In this document: positions 1 through 8,340 of the stretch, one piece after another
Position numbering within the stretch: the first letter of the stretch is position 1
Layout of the letters: each line of letters begins with the position of its first letter
Assembly (NCBI GenBank): GCA_964577615.1
Contig: CAZNZW010000004.1
Span: forward strand, 1 to 64,000
Length of the DNA stretch: 64,000 nucleotides
Reading direction: 5' to 3'
Source of the DNA: QNYZ01 sp964577615
Lineage (GTDB): Bacteria; Desulfobacterota; Desulfobacteria; Desulfobacterales; QNYZ01
Translations under genes and position numbers: made by a program
Notes under the pieces: model-generated
Database searches by the model: none
Told to the model about the DNA's origin: nothing
Seen by the model: only the letters and a program-made list of their open reading frames with translations

Positions 1-17
1 AAGTTTACATAATATAT

Positions 18-44
18 ATTATCGGACATTATAGAACCGATAAT
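18..44. repeat. Inverted repeat upstream of xseA
   Basis: ATTATCGG (18-25) and CCGATAAT (37-44) form a perfect 8-bp inverted repeat with an 11-nt AT-rich spacer, about 110 nt upstream of xseA. It could be an operator or a terminator hairpin of the preceding gene, which lies outside the window. No T-tract follows it on the plus strand. The rest of positions 1-156 shows no other recognisable element. Confidence 0.4.
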
Positions 45-156
45 GCGGGCCGGCGATCTTTCCTTGCTAAGCCGGGTCGGGTTTGGCATAATACGGATGT
101 GACCAGGCTCACTTGACCCGAATGGATTCAGGACAGGATAAAGGAACGGGCGCCGG

Positions 157-1524
157 ATGACCATTGACCCGCAGACCACGGTTGCCAGACAGGTGTATAC
201 TGTTTCGGAGCTGACCGATAACATTAAAGATATTCTTGAAGAAAACTTCTCATTTATCTGGATCAGCGGCGAAATTTCGAATACATACATTCCCGCCTCC
301 GGCCATTATTATCTGAATCTCAAGGACGGCGCCGCCCAGATCCAGGCGGTCATTTTTCGCGGTCAGGTCCGACATCTCAAGTTTACGCCTGAAAACGGCA
401 TGGCCGTCATTGGCCTGGGCAGGATCAGCGTCTATCCACCCCGGGGCGCCTACCAGATCATCCTTGAATATCTTGAGCCGTCCGGCCTGGGCGCGCTGCA
501 TATCGCCTTTGAACAGCTCAAAAAAAAACTGGCCGCCGAAGGTCTTTTTGACGAACAGATTAAAAAACCGCTGCCGCCGCTGCCGGGAACCATTGGCGTG
601 GTGACATCGCTGTCCGGAGCCGTTATCCACGACATCATGACGGTGCTGTTCCGGCGTTTTGAAAATATCCACCTGCTCATCGCACCGGCCCGGGTTCAGG
701 GGGTTGGCGCAGAGACCGAGATTGCCGAAGCCATTGAACGGCTCAACCGGCATGGGCAGGCGGAGTTGATGATTCTGGCGCGGGGCGGCGGCTCCCTCGA
801 AGACCTTCAGGCGTTTAATTCCGAAACCGTGGCCCGGGCCATCCAGGCATCCCGTATTCCCGTGGTTTCCGCTGTGGGACACGAAGTGGACTATACGATC
901 GCCGATTTTTGCGCGGATCTGCGGGCGCCCACACCCTCGGCGGCCGCTGAAAATGTCGTGCCGGTCAAGGCGGATTGCGTGGAGCAGATCACTGCCCTGA
1001 CCGAGCGTCTGGCACGCGCCGTCCGGCAGCGCACGGCATCCAGCCGGGCCGATCTGGCGGCATGGGCCGGCCGCCTGAAAAGCCCGCGGCGATATATCGA
1101 GGATATGCGGCTCCGGCTGGACCATCTGTTCCAGCGTCTGACCGGCGGCATGGCGGCGCGAATCGACCATGAAAAACGGCGGAAAAATTTTTCCGATAAA
1201 ATATTATATTCTAATAATCCAGTAAGTAAGATAGATAATTTTAGAGAATTACTTGATCATCGGCGGTTGACCTTGATGACGACCATGCAGATGTTTCAGA
1301 CACGGTATCGCTATCATCTCGACAACCTGGACAAGGCCCTGCACGCCCTGAGCCCCATGGCGGTACTTGACCGCGGTTACAGTATTACCCGGACCGTTGC
1401 CGACGATCCGGCGCAGGTCATCCGGAACGCCGATGCCGTCACGCCGGGGCAGCCGCTGGAAATCATGCTGGCCCGGGGAACGCTTCATGTCCATGTGGTT
1501 GCCAGGTTGCCGGATAAATCCTGA
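157..1524 (+). CDS. xseA: Exodeoxyribonuclease VII large subunit
   Basis: 455 aa, normal for XseA. The catalytic large subunit of exonuclease VII degrades single-stranded DNA from both ends in the cytoplasm, working with several XseB subunits. The N-terminal OB-fold covers about residues 13-110. The nuclease domain carries the family stretch ARGGGSLEDLQAFNSE (about 208-223) and GHEVDYTIADF (about 242-252). A long helical segment precedes the C-terminal LDRGYSIT motif. It heads a row with xseB, ispA and dxs, a common arrangement in proteobacteria. Codons at about 1183-1262 are strikingly AT-rich compared with the rest of the gene, although the reading frame and helical register stay intact. 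Confidence 0.96.
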   Translation: MTIDPQTTVARQVYTVSELTDNIKDILEENFSFIWISGEISNTYIPASGHYYLNLKDGAAQIQAVIFRGQVRHLKFTPENGMAVIGLGRISVYPPRGAYQIILEYLEPSGLGALHIAFEQLKKKLAAEGLFDEQIKKPLPPLPGTIGVVTSLSGAVIHDIMTVLFRRFENIHLLIAPARVQGVGAETEIAEAIERLNRHGQAELMILARGGGSLEDLQAFNSETVARAIQASRIPVVSAVGHEVDYTIADFCADLRAPTPSAAAENVVPVKADCVEQITALTERLARAVRQRTASSRADLAAWAGRLKSPRRYIEDMRLRLDHLFQRLTGGMAARIDHEKRRKNFSDKILYSNNPVSKIDNFRELLDHRRLTLMTTMQMFQTRYRYHLDNLDKALHALSPMAVLDRGYSITRTVADDPAQVIRNADAVTPGQPLEIMLARGTLHVHVVARLPDKS

Positions 1525-1584
1525 CGGATCGACCGGGAACCGTGAGTTGAAATGCAGTTTATTTAAAACAGGAGTCCTTGATTA

Positions 1585-1842
1585 ATGGCAAAAGTGCAAA
1601 GCTTTGAAAAGGCCATGGAAAAACTGGAACAGATCGTCGACACGCTCGAATCCGACAATCCGTCCCTGGAAACAGCCCTGAAAAAATTCGAAGAAGGTAT
1701 CAAACTGTCCAAATTATGTTCGGCCAGACTGGATGAGATGGAACAGCGCATTACCGTGCTCATGGAAAATGCCACCGGCGGCATCGAGGAAAAACCGATG
1801 AACGCCGTATCCGGGGAGACGTCCCCTGACAAGCCGGTTTAG
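1585..1842 (+). CDS. xseB: Exodeoxyribonuclease VII small subunit
   Basis: 85 aa, the usual size. The core SFEKAMEKLEQIVDTLES followed by LETALKKFEEGIKL is the two-helix XseB hairpin that coats the helical arm of XseA. The C-terminal 20 residues are a polar tail. It lies 60 nt downstream of xseA and is preceded by an AGGAG-type ribosome binding site (1570-1574). The ispA GTG start lies two nt past its stop, so the two are probably translationally coupled. Confidence 0.95.
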   Translation: MAKVQSFEKAMEKLEQIVDTLESDNPSLETALKKFEEGIKLSKLCSARLDEMEQRITVLMENATGGIEEKPMNAVSGETSPDKPV

Positions 1843-1844
1843 CC

Positions 1845-2738
1845 GTGGCCGTCGATTTTAATCTTTCCGAATACCTGACCCTTTGCCGGAAACAGATCAA
1901 TGCGGCGCTGTCCGGTCTACTGCCGGCCGACACGGATGATTCGCCGATCCTGGCAAGCATGCGGTATGCCACGCTGGGAAACGGCAAGCGCCTCCGGCCC
2001 GTGCTGTGCATGGCGGCGGCTGAAGCGGTGGGCGGATCGGCTGAAAACGTCCTGATGCCGGCCTGCGCCCTGGAACTGATCCATACCTATTCCCTGATCC
2101 ACGATGATCTGCCGGCCATGGACGACGACCGCCTGCGCCGGGGCCGGCCCACCTGCCATGTGGCCTTTGACGAGGCCACGGCAATTCTGGCCGGCGATGC
2201 CCTCCTCACCCTGGCCTTTGACGTACTGGCCGAAAATGTCATCCCGGCGGACGCCGCCGTTCGTCTGCAGGTTATCCGGTGTATTGCCGGTGCCGCCGGA
2301 TACCAGGGCATGATCGCCGGGCAGATGGCGGATATTGACGGCGAAGGCAGGCGCCTGGACGCCGATGCACTCAAGGCCTTGCACGCCGCCAAAACCGGCG
2401 CCCTGATCCGCGCCGCTGTCGAGACCGGCGCCCGTCTGGCCGGTGGCGATGCGTCCGCGATGATCCGGCTGGTTGACTATGCCGGGCATATCGGCCTGGC
2501 TTTTCAGGTGACCGATGATATTCTCAATGTGGAAGGCGACCCCGACCGCATGGGAAAAGCCGTGGGCACCGATGCGGCCCGGGGAAAAAACACCTACCCT
2601 GCCCTGCTGGGTCTGGACGCCGCCAAAACCCTGGCTGAAAACAAGGTGCACCGGGCCCTGCAGGCCCTTGCGGAGTTTGACCACCGCGCCGACCCCTTGC
2701 GGGCCATCGCAAAATATATTATTCATCGTACCCGGTAG
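1845..2738 (+). CDS. ispA: Farnesyl/geranyl diphosphate synthase (polyprenyl synthetase)
   Basis: 297 aa with a GTG start two nt after the xseB stop. It condenses DMAPP/GPP with IPP to make C15 (possibly C20) prenyl diphosphates for quinones and undecaprenyl carriers. The first aspartate-rich motif is DDLPAMDDDRLRRG (about residues 87-100). The second is DDILN in FQVTDDILNVEGD (about 222-234), and GNGKRLRP binds the pyrophosphate. All catalytic Asp residues are present. Product chain length cannot be fixed from sequence alone. The gene sits directly before dxs, so supply (DXP synthase) and use (prenyltransferase) of isoprenoid units are linked. Confidence 0.94.
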   Translation: MAVDFNLSEYLTLCRKQINAALSGLLPADTDDSPILASMRYATLGNGKRLRPVLCMAAAEAVGGSAENVLMPACALELIHTYSLIHDDLPAMDDDRLRRGRPTCHVAFDEATAILAGDALLTLAFDVLAENVIPADAAVRLQVIRCIAGAAGYQGMIAGQMADIDGEGRRLDADALKALHAAKTGALIRAAVETGARLAGGDASAMIRLVDYAGHIGLAFQVTDDILNVEGDPDRMGKAVGTDAARGKNTYPALLGLDAAKTLAENKVHRALQALAEFDHRADPLRAIAKYIIHRTR

Positions 2739-2758
2739 ACAAAGGAGCGTTTCTCCAG

Positions 2759-4630
2759 GTGACTATTCTCGAAACAATCAATGCCCCCAAAGATATCCAA
2801 TCACTTTCCCTGGCCGATCTGTCGGTACTGGCTAATGAAATCCGGCAGACAATCGTCACCGTGGTCTCCAGAAACGGCGGGCATCTTGCGTCCAGTCTGG
2901 GCGTCGTTGAGCTGACCATTGCCCTGCATTATGTCTTCGATCTGCCCGGTGACAAAATCGTCTGGGATGTGGGGCACCAGACATACGCCCATAAACTGCT
3001 TACCGGCCGGCGGGACCGGTTTCATACCCTGCGCCAGTTCGACGGCCTGTCCGGCTTTGCCAACCGGAGCGAAAGCCGGTTTGACCCGTTCACGACCGGG
3101 CACAGCAGCACATCGATTTCAGCGGCGTTGGGAATTGCCTCGGCCAAATGGATCCGGTCCGATCCGGCCCGGGTGGTTGCCGTCATCGGCGACGGTTCGA
3201 TGACAGCCGGGCTGGCGTACGAGGCCTTGAACCAGGCCGGGGATATTCACAAGAACATGATCGTTATCCTGAACGATAACGAGATGTCCATCTCGCCCAA
3301 TGTGGGCGCCCTGTCCTCGCTGCTCAGCCGCACCTTTTCGGCCGTGCGGATTCAATCCATGCGCAAAAATTTCGGGGAATTTTTAAAACGACTGCCCCGG
3401 ATCGGCGACGATGTTTACCAGATCGCCAAACGGTCGGAAGAATCGTTCAAAATGTTCGTCACCCCGGGCATGCTCTTCGAGGCCTTTAATTTTGATTATT
3501 TCGGGCCCATTGACGGCCACAACCTGGCCCACCTGATCAATATTCTCGAAAATATCCGCAATATCGACGACCCGGTCCTGCTCCACGTCAACACGCGCAA
3601 GGGCAAAGGATATGCCCCGGCCGAGAAAAATCCGGTTTATTTTCACGGTTGCGGACGGTTCGACGTTGAAACCGGCACCTGCCTGCCGGCCGCGCCGGGA
3701 CCGCCGGCCTATACCAAAGTATTTGCCCGGACCCTGGTGGAACTGGCCGAAAAGGACGACCGGATCGTGGCGGTCACCGCCGCCATGCCCGAAGGCACGG
3801 GGTTGTCCGAATTTTCCCGGCGATTCCCCGACCGCTTTTTTGATGTGGGCATTGCCGAGGCCCACGGCGTCACCTTTGCCGCCGGCATGGCCACGGAAGG
3901 ATTCCGCCCCGTAGTGGCGATCTACTCTACTTTTCTTCAGCGGGCATACGACCAGATCATCCATGATGTCTGTATCGAAGGGCTGCCCGTTATTTTTGCC
4001 ATCGACCGGGGCGGTATTGTCGGCGAAGACGGCGCCACCCACCACGGCCTGTTTGACCTGTCGTACCTCCGCTTTCTCCCCAATCTCACCGTGATGGCGC
4101 CCAAAGACGAAAACGAGCTGCGCCGCATGCTGGCCACTGCGCTGGGCCAGACCGGCCCGGTGGCCATCCGGTATCCCCGGGGAGCATCGCTGGGCGTACA
4201 GCTCGACAAAACGATTCGGCCCATAAAGATTGGCCAGTCCGAAGTGCTCACCGATGGCAGCGATCTGGTTATTGCCGCCATTGGTCGCGGCGTTGTGGAG
4301 GCCATGGACGCCTGCCGGCGGCTGGCAGATGCGGGCATCCGCGCCACGGTGGTGAACAGCCGTTTTGTCAAACCGCTCGATACGGAAACGCTTGCCGGCC
4401 TGATCAAAAAGACGCCGCGGATCATCACTGTGGAAGAAAACGTCCGCATGGGCGGCTTTGGCAGCGCGGTTCTCGAGGGAATCACAGACGCCGGCGTGAC
4501 CGAATTCGCCATCCGGCGGGTCGGTGTGGCGGACACCTTTGTCCGCCACGGCAACCAGACAATACTGCGGAAAGAATATCAGGTCGACAGTGACGCCATT
4601 GTCGCGGCCGCGCATGATCTGATGCAATGA
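2759..4630 (+). CDS. dxs: 1-deoxy-D-xylulose-5-phosphate synthase
   Basis: 623 aa, GTG start at 2759 with AAGGAG at 2742-2746. This thiamine-diphosphate enzyme joins pyruvate and glyceraldehyde-3-phosphate in the first step of the MEP isoprenoid pathway. It shows the N-terminal GHQTYAHKLLTGR segment, the ThDP motif GDGSMTAGLAYEALNQAG closed by NDNEMSIS, and the central pyrimidine-binding domain with DVGIAEAHGVTFAAGMA. The C-terminal transketolase domain ends the protein. Its TGA stop overlaps an ATG (4627-4629) that opens a frame different from that of the following tlyA. Confidence 0.97.
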   Translation: MTILETINAPKDIQSLSLADLSVLANEIRQTIVTVVSRNGGHLASSLGVVELTIALHYVFDLPGDKIVWDVGHQTYAHKLLTGRRDRFHTLRQFDGLSGFANRSESRFDPFTTGHSSTSISAALGIASAKWIRSDPARVVAVIGDGSMTAGLAYEALNQAGDIHKNMIVILNDNEMSISPNVGALSSLLSRTFSAVRIQSMRKNFGEFLKRLPRIGDDVYQIAKRSEESFKMFVTPGMLFEAFNFDYFGPIDGHNLAHLINILENIRNIDDPVLLHVNTRKGKGYAPAEKNPVYFHGCGRFDVETGTCLPAAPGPPAYTKVFARTLVELAEKDDRIVAVTAAMPEGTGLSEFSRRFPDRFFDVGIAEAHGVTFAAGMATEGFRPVVAIYSTFLQRAYDQIIHDVCIEGLPVIFAIDRGGIVGEDGATHHGLFDLSYLRFLPNLTVMAPKDENELRRMLATALGQTGPVAIRYPRGASLGVQLDKTIRPIKIGQSEVLTDGSDLVIAAIGRGVVEAMDACRRLADAGIRATVVNSRFVKPLDTETLAGLIKKTPRIITVEENVRMGGFGSAVLEGITDAGVTEFAIRRVGVADTFVRHGNQTILRKEYQVDSDAIVAAAHDLMQ

Positions 4631-4640
4631 GGTACCTGCT

Positions 4641-5381
4641 ATCGTCAATTCCGGGAAAAAAGAACGGCTCGACCGGTGGCTGGTTGAAAAAGGACTGGCC
4701 CAAAGCCGCCATCGCGCCCAGGCCCTGATTCTGGCCGGAAAGGTCCGGGTGGACGGTCAGATGGTGGACAAGGCCGGGTATCCGGTGCGGCCCCACCAGG
4801 AAATTTCGGTCACGGGGACGAGCAATCCTTACGCCAGCCGCGGGGGGCTCAAGCTGGAAACGGGCCTGGCCGCTTTTGGCCTTGACGTCCACGGCTTCCA
4901 CTGCCTGGATGTGGGGGCATCCACCGGCGGGTTTACCGACTGTCTGCTCCAGCACGGCGCCGGCCATGTCGTGGCCCTGGATGTCGGGTATGGGCAGCTG
5001 GCCTGGTCTCTGCGACAGGACGATCGGATCACCGTCATGGAACGGACCAATATCCGTCACCTGCCGCCCGGCGCCATCTCTCCCGTGGACCTGATTACGG
5101 TGGACACCAGTTTTATATCTCTAAGCATCGTCGTTCCCGCCGCCCTTCCCTTCCTGAAACCCGGTGGCCACATGATCGTGCTGATCAAACCCCAGTTTGA
5201 AGTGGGAAAGGGGCAGGTCGGTAAAAAAGGCGTCGTCCGGGACCCGGCCCAGCATCGGATGGTGTTAAGCCGCCTGAGCCGGGCATTCAGAGACCTGGGG
5301 CTTGACACCCGCCGCCCGGTACCATCGCCCATTCTCGGCCCCAAAGGGAATCGGGAATTTCTGATGCATCTGCGTAATTGA
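4641..5381 (+). CDS. tlyA: TlyA-family S4-domain rRNA 2'-O-methyltransferase, unusual start
   Basis: The protein has an N-terminal S4 RNA-binding domain (ERLDRWLVEKGLAQSRHRAQ...GKVRVDGQ) and an FtsJ-type SAM methyltransferase fold (LDVGASTGGFTDCLL, then LDVGYGQLAW, then KPQFEVGKGQVGKKG). TlyA proteins 2'-O-methylate rRNA cytidines; a haemolysin label is historical. The in-frame region starts after a TGA at 4620 and has no ATG, GTG or TTG until GTG 4737 and ATG 4749, both of which would cut off the S4 domain. Two explanations fit. One is initiation at ATC 4641, which has GAGG 8 nt upstream (246 aa). The other is initiation at ATG 4627, overlapping the dxs stop, with -1 slippage at A AAA AAG (4656-4662). 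A one-base assembly error is also possible. The start given here follows the ATC option. Confidence 0.8.
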   Translation: MVNSGKKERLDRWLVEKGLAQSRHRAQALILAGKVRVDGQMVDKAGYPVRPHQEISVTGTSNPYASRGGLKLETGLAAFGLDVHGFHCLDVGASTGGFTDCLLQHGAGHVVALDVGYGQLAWSLRQDDRITVMERTNIRHLPPGAISPVDLITVDTSFISLSIVVPAALPFLKPGGHMIVLIKPQFEVGKGQVGKKGVVRDPAQHRMVLSRLSRAFRDLGLDTRRPVPSPILGPKGNREFLMHLRN

Positions 5382-5480
5382 CGCCGGCCAGATAATTATC
5401 CTTGATTTTTTACGCTGAAATGAATAAAAAATATCTTTTTACCACTCATTATTTTTAGCTTTTCACTTTTGTCTTTTCAG

Positions 5481-5488
5481 GAAGGAGA
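5481..5488 (+). promoter_or_regulatory. Ribosome binding site deciding the EF-G start
   Basis: GAAGGAGA lies five nt before ATG 5493. This favours MTEAIKKLRN as the true N-terminus over the in-frame ATG at 5469, whose extra eight codons would be read through the Shine-Dalgarno itself. Confidence 0.8.
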
Positions 5489-5492
5489 ATCA

Positions 5493-7568
5493 ATGACTGA
5501 AGCGATCAAAAAATTGCGGAATGTCGCCCTTATCGGCCATGGCGGCGCTGGCAAAACTTCCCTGGCGGAAGTGATGCTCTTTAATACCGGCGTCATCAAT
5601 CGTCAGGGACGAGTTGAGGACGGAAATACGGCCATGGACTTTGAACCCGAGGAGACGAAAAGACAGTCGAGTATCAGCGCCGGATTTCATCAGCTCAAGT
5701 GGGATGAACATGCCATTACCATCATCGATGCCCCGGGAGATCAAAACTTTTTCAGCGACACCCGGCTGAGCATGCAGGCCGCTGACGGCGCGGTGGTGGT
5801 TATAGATGGCGTGGACGGGGTCAAGGTCCAGACGGAACAGGCCTGGGATTTTGCCGATGAGTTTGAACTGCCGCGTGTGATCTTCATCAACAAGCTCGAC
5901 CGGGAACGGGCCAGCTTTCGCCGGGCCGTTGATGATGCCGCCAAAATACTCACGCCCAAACCGCTGATCATCCAGCTGCCCATCGGCAAAGAAGCCGATT
6001 TTAATGGCGTGGTTGACCTGATTGCCATGAAAGCCTTCACATATGATGGAAACGGGAAAAGCACCGCCATCGACATTCCAGCGGACATGCAGGATGAAGT
6101 GGAAAGCGAGCGGGAAGCGCTGGTTGAAAATATTGCAGAGACGGACGATGATCTGCTGGAGCGATATCTCGAAGGGGAAACTCCAACCGACACCGAACTT
6201 AAAACAGCCCTGCGCAAAGGCACCCTGGACCGGGCATTTGCGCCGGTGCTATGCGGATCGGCCACGGCCAATATCGGCATTGACCGGCTCCTTAACACCA
6301 TCACAACCAATCTGCCGTCCCCCCTCGACCGTGGAAGCCGAAAAGGGGTAGACCCTGCGGGTGAAACAGAAATCGAACGTCTGCCCGCCGAAGACGCGCC
6401 TTTCTCCGCTTTTGTATTCAAAACCATTGCCGATCCCTACGCGGGGCGGCTGTCTGTCTTTCGCATCGTATCCGGCAAGCTGGGCAGCGACGGCACAATT
6501 TACAATACCAACAAGGAATGTAAAGAGCGGTTCAATCAGCTGCTGGCCATTGCCGGGAAGGAACAGAAACAGATTACCGGCGCCGGTCCCGGTGCCATTG
6601 TGGCCGTGGCCAAGCTCAAAGAGACTAAAACCGGCGATACCCTGTGCGATGAAGCGGACCCGGTCCGATTTATCTGCGCCGAACCGCTGCCCAATCTGAT
6701 TTCATATGCCATTTCGCCCAAATCAAAGGGGGATGAGGATAAGATTTTTACTTCCCTGGCCAAGCTGCTCGAGGAAGATACCGCGCTTAAACTGGAACGG
6801 AACCTGGAAACCCGGCAGACGATTATTTCCGGTGCCGGGCAGATTCATATCGAAACCGCCATGGAGAAGATGCGACGAAAATTCAACGTCGAGGTGGAAC
6901 TGGCCCTGCCCAAGGTTCCCTATCGCGAAACCATCAAGAAAAAGGTGCGCGCCCAGGGCCGGCACAAGAAACAGACCGGCGGCCACGGACAATTTGGCGA
7001 CTGCTGGATCGACATGGAACCGCTGCCCCGGGGAAAAGGGTTCGAATTTGTTGATGCCATTGTCGGTGGCGCCATTCCCAAAACCTACATCCCGGCCGTT
7101 GAAAAAGGAATCATCGAATCAGCGGAAAGGGGCGTCCTGGCTGGATTTCCGGCCGTGGATTTCCGGGTAACCCTGAATGACGGATCTTTTCATGCCGTTG
7201 ATTCTTCGGAAATGGCATTTAAAATTGCCGGCTCGCTGGCCTTTAAAAAAGCGGTTGCCGACGCCAACCCGGTCCTGCTGGAACCCATCATGGATGTGAC
7301 CATCACTACCCCGGATGAATACATGGGCGACATCATGGGTGACCTTAACGGCCGTCGGGGCCGGGTCATGGGCATGGACACCGAAGGTAAATACCAGGTC
7401 ATCAAGGCCCAGGTACCCATGGCCGAGTTTCTGACCTATGCGCCGGATCTGCGCTCGATTACCGGCGGGCGCGGCGTTTTTACCATGGAATTTTCCCATT
7501 ACGAGGAAGTCCCTGCCCAGCTGGCTGAAAAAGTCATCGAGGCCGCCGGTCAGGAAAAGGAAGAATAA
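5493..7568 (+). CDS. Elongation factor G paralogue (EF-G-like GTPase)
   Basis: 691 aa. Translational GTPase with the full EF-G domain order: G domain (P-loop GHGGAGKTSL, NKLD at the G4 box), domain II, then the domain III-V region with a GGHGQFGDCW segment typical of domain IV. It lies alone, away from any ribosomal-protein or EF-Tu gene, so it is probably the second EF-G type found in many bacteria and not the main translocase. The G3 box reads DAPGD instead of DTPGH, so the histidine that activates water for GTP hydrolysis in EF-Tu/EF-G is missing. Members of this divergent EF-G group often have a substitution there. A bidirectional hairpin terminator follows the gene. Confidence 0.9.
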   Translation: MTEAIKKLRNVALIGHGGAGKTSLAEVMLFNTGVINRQGRVEDGNTAMDFEPEETKRQSSISAGFHQLKWDEHAITIIDAPGDQNFFSDTRLSMQAADGAVVVIDGVDGVKVQTEQAWDFADEFELPRVIFINKLDRERASFRRAVDDAAKILTPKPLIIQLPIGKEADFNGVVDLIAMKAFTYDGNGKSTAIDIPADMQDEVESEREALVENIAETDDDLLERYLEGETPTDTELKTALRKGTLDRAFAPVLCGSATANIGIDRLLNTITTNLPSPLDRGSRKGVDPAGETEIERLPAEDAPFSAFVFKTIADPYAGRLSVFRIVSGKLGSDGTIYNTNKECKERFNQLLAIAGKEQKQITGAGPGAIVAVAKLKETKTGDTLCDEADPVRFICAEPLPNLISYAISPKSKGDEDKIFTSLAKLLEEDTALKLERNLETRQTIISGAGQIHIETAMEKMRRKFNVEVELALPKVPYRETIKKKVRAQGRHKKQTGGHGQFGDCWIDMEPLPRGKGFEFVDAIVGGAIPKTYIPAVEKGIIESAERGVLAGFPAVDFRVTLNDGSFHAVDSSEMAFKIAGSLAFKKAVADANPVLLEPIMDVTITTPDEYMGDIMGDLNGRRGRVMGMDTEGKYQVIKAQVPMAEFLTYAPDLRSITGGRGVFTMEFSHYEEVPAQLAEKVIEAAGQEKEE

Positions 7569-7625
7569 CGATACTCGCCCCCTGCCCCGGCAGGTTCGGA
7601 AGGGATCGGCGATTTATACAGACAG

Positions 7626-7658
7626 AAAAACCGGGAGCGAGTGCCTCCCGGTTTTTTT
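7626..7658. terminator. Bidirectional intrinsic terminator
   Basis: AAAAACCGGGAG / CTCCCGGTTTTTTT forms a 7-bp GC stem (7631-7637 with 7645-7651) with a 7-nt loop, flanked by A5 and T7. It therefore works on both strands between the convergent EF-G gene and the nuclease gene. The T-run overlaps the stop codon of the minus-strand nuclease. Confidence 0.9.
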
Positions 7659-8340
7659 ATTGGGGAACGAACCATCCCAGTCGGCCGTCGATACATCCCT
7701 TGGCCGGCGCAAAACCGGCCGTAAAAGCCGCCCACATGGTATCAAACCGGCGCCGATGTTTTCGAGAGATTTTTTTTCCGTTGCGGCAGCCGATCAGATG
7801 GAACCGTCTGGACCATCGGTTGCCGATATACCCGGCCCCGTTTCCCGGCTCGCGCCATTTTTTCCAGATACCGATTTTTTTTGCCATGGCCATCCGCTGG
7901 GTTTTGAGCAAAATGTTGTCGCGCTTTCCCGGAATCGCCGTTGGATAAAAATAGCCATATCCCCGGGCAAGCAGCTCCCGGTTGACGAAGGTGCCGTCGG
8001 CGAGAAACAGATAGGCGAGCACGCGACCATAGCGGTCCTTTTTTTTCGGTCCGAATTCGAGCCGGACACGATGGCCGGTGACCAGTTTGCGGTTGAACCG
8101 CTTGGCCACAAAGGCAAAGGGCTGTGCCTGCTGACTGCCATGATTAATCTCCGGCGTATTGATCCCCAGATATCGAATCTTGCGGCCATCGTCCAGAACA
8201 ACGGTATCGCCGTCGCTCACCCAGCGCACATGAACCCACTGGGGGCTTTCGCTCCGGGCGCAGGCGGATACCACCAGGACCAGGGCGATGGTCGTCACAG
8301 CGCCCCACCCGGTCAATAAAAACCGCCGGGCGGGCATCAC
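7657..8340 (-). CDS. Thermonuclease (SNase-like) family lipoprotein
   Basis: 227 aa. An N-terminal hydrophobic stretch ends in lipobox VSAC (Cys27), suggesting export and lipidation. The staphylococcal-nuclease fold follows: SDGDTVVL, RKIRYLGINTPEI and DRYGRVLAYLF carry the catalytic Arg/Glu/Arg set. The Asp of the usual IDTPE is Asn here, a change seen in some family members. Its start overlaps the end of the upstream radical SAM gene by four nt (ATGA), so both are probably co-transcribed. Likely role: Ca2+-dependent DNA/RNA degradation at the cell surface. Confidence 0.85.
   Translation of the reverse strand: MMPARRFLLTGWGAVTTIALVLVVSACARSESPQWVHVRWVSDGDTVVLDDGRKIRYLGINTPEINHGSQQAQPFAFVAKRFNRKLVTGHRVRLEFGPKKKDRYGRVLAYLFLADGTFVNRELLARGYGYFYPTAIPGKRDNILLKTQRMAMAKKIGIWKKWREPGNGAGYIGNRWSRRFHLIGCRNGKKISRKHRRRFDTMWAAFTAGFAPAKGCIDGRLGWFVPQ

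Noticed and set aside
7438..8319. A 293-aa plus-strand frame spanning the end of the EF-G gene and the nuclease
   Set aside because: It crosses the terminator at 7626-7658 and opposes a well-supported SNase gene.
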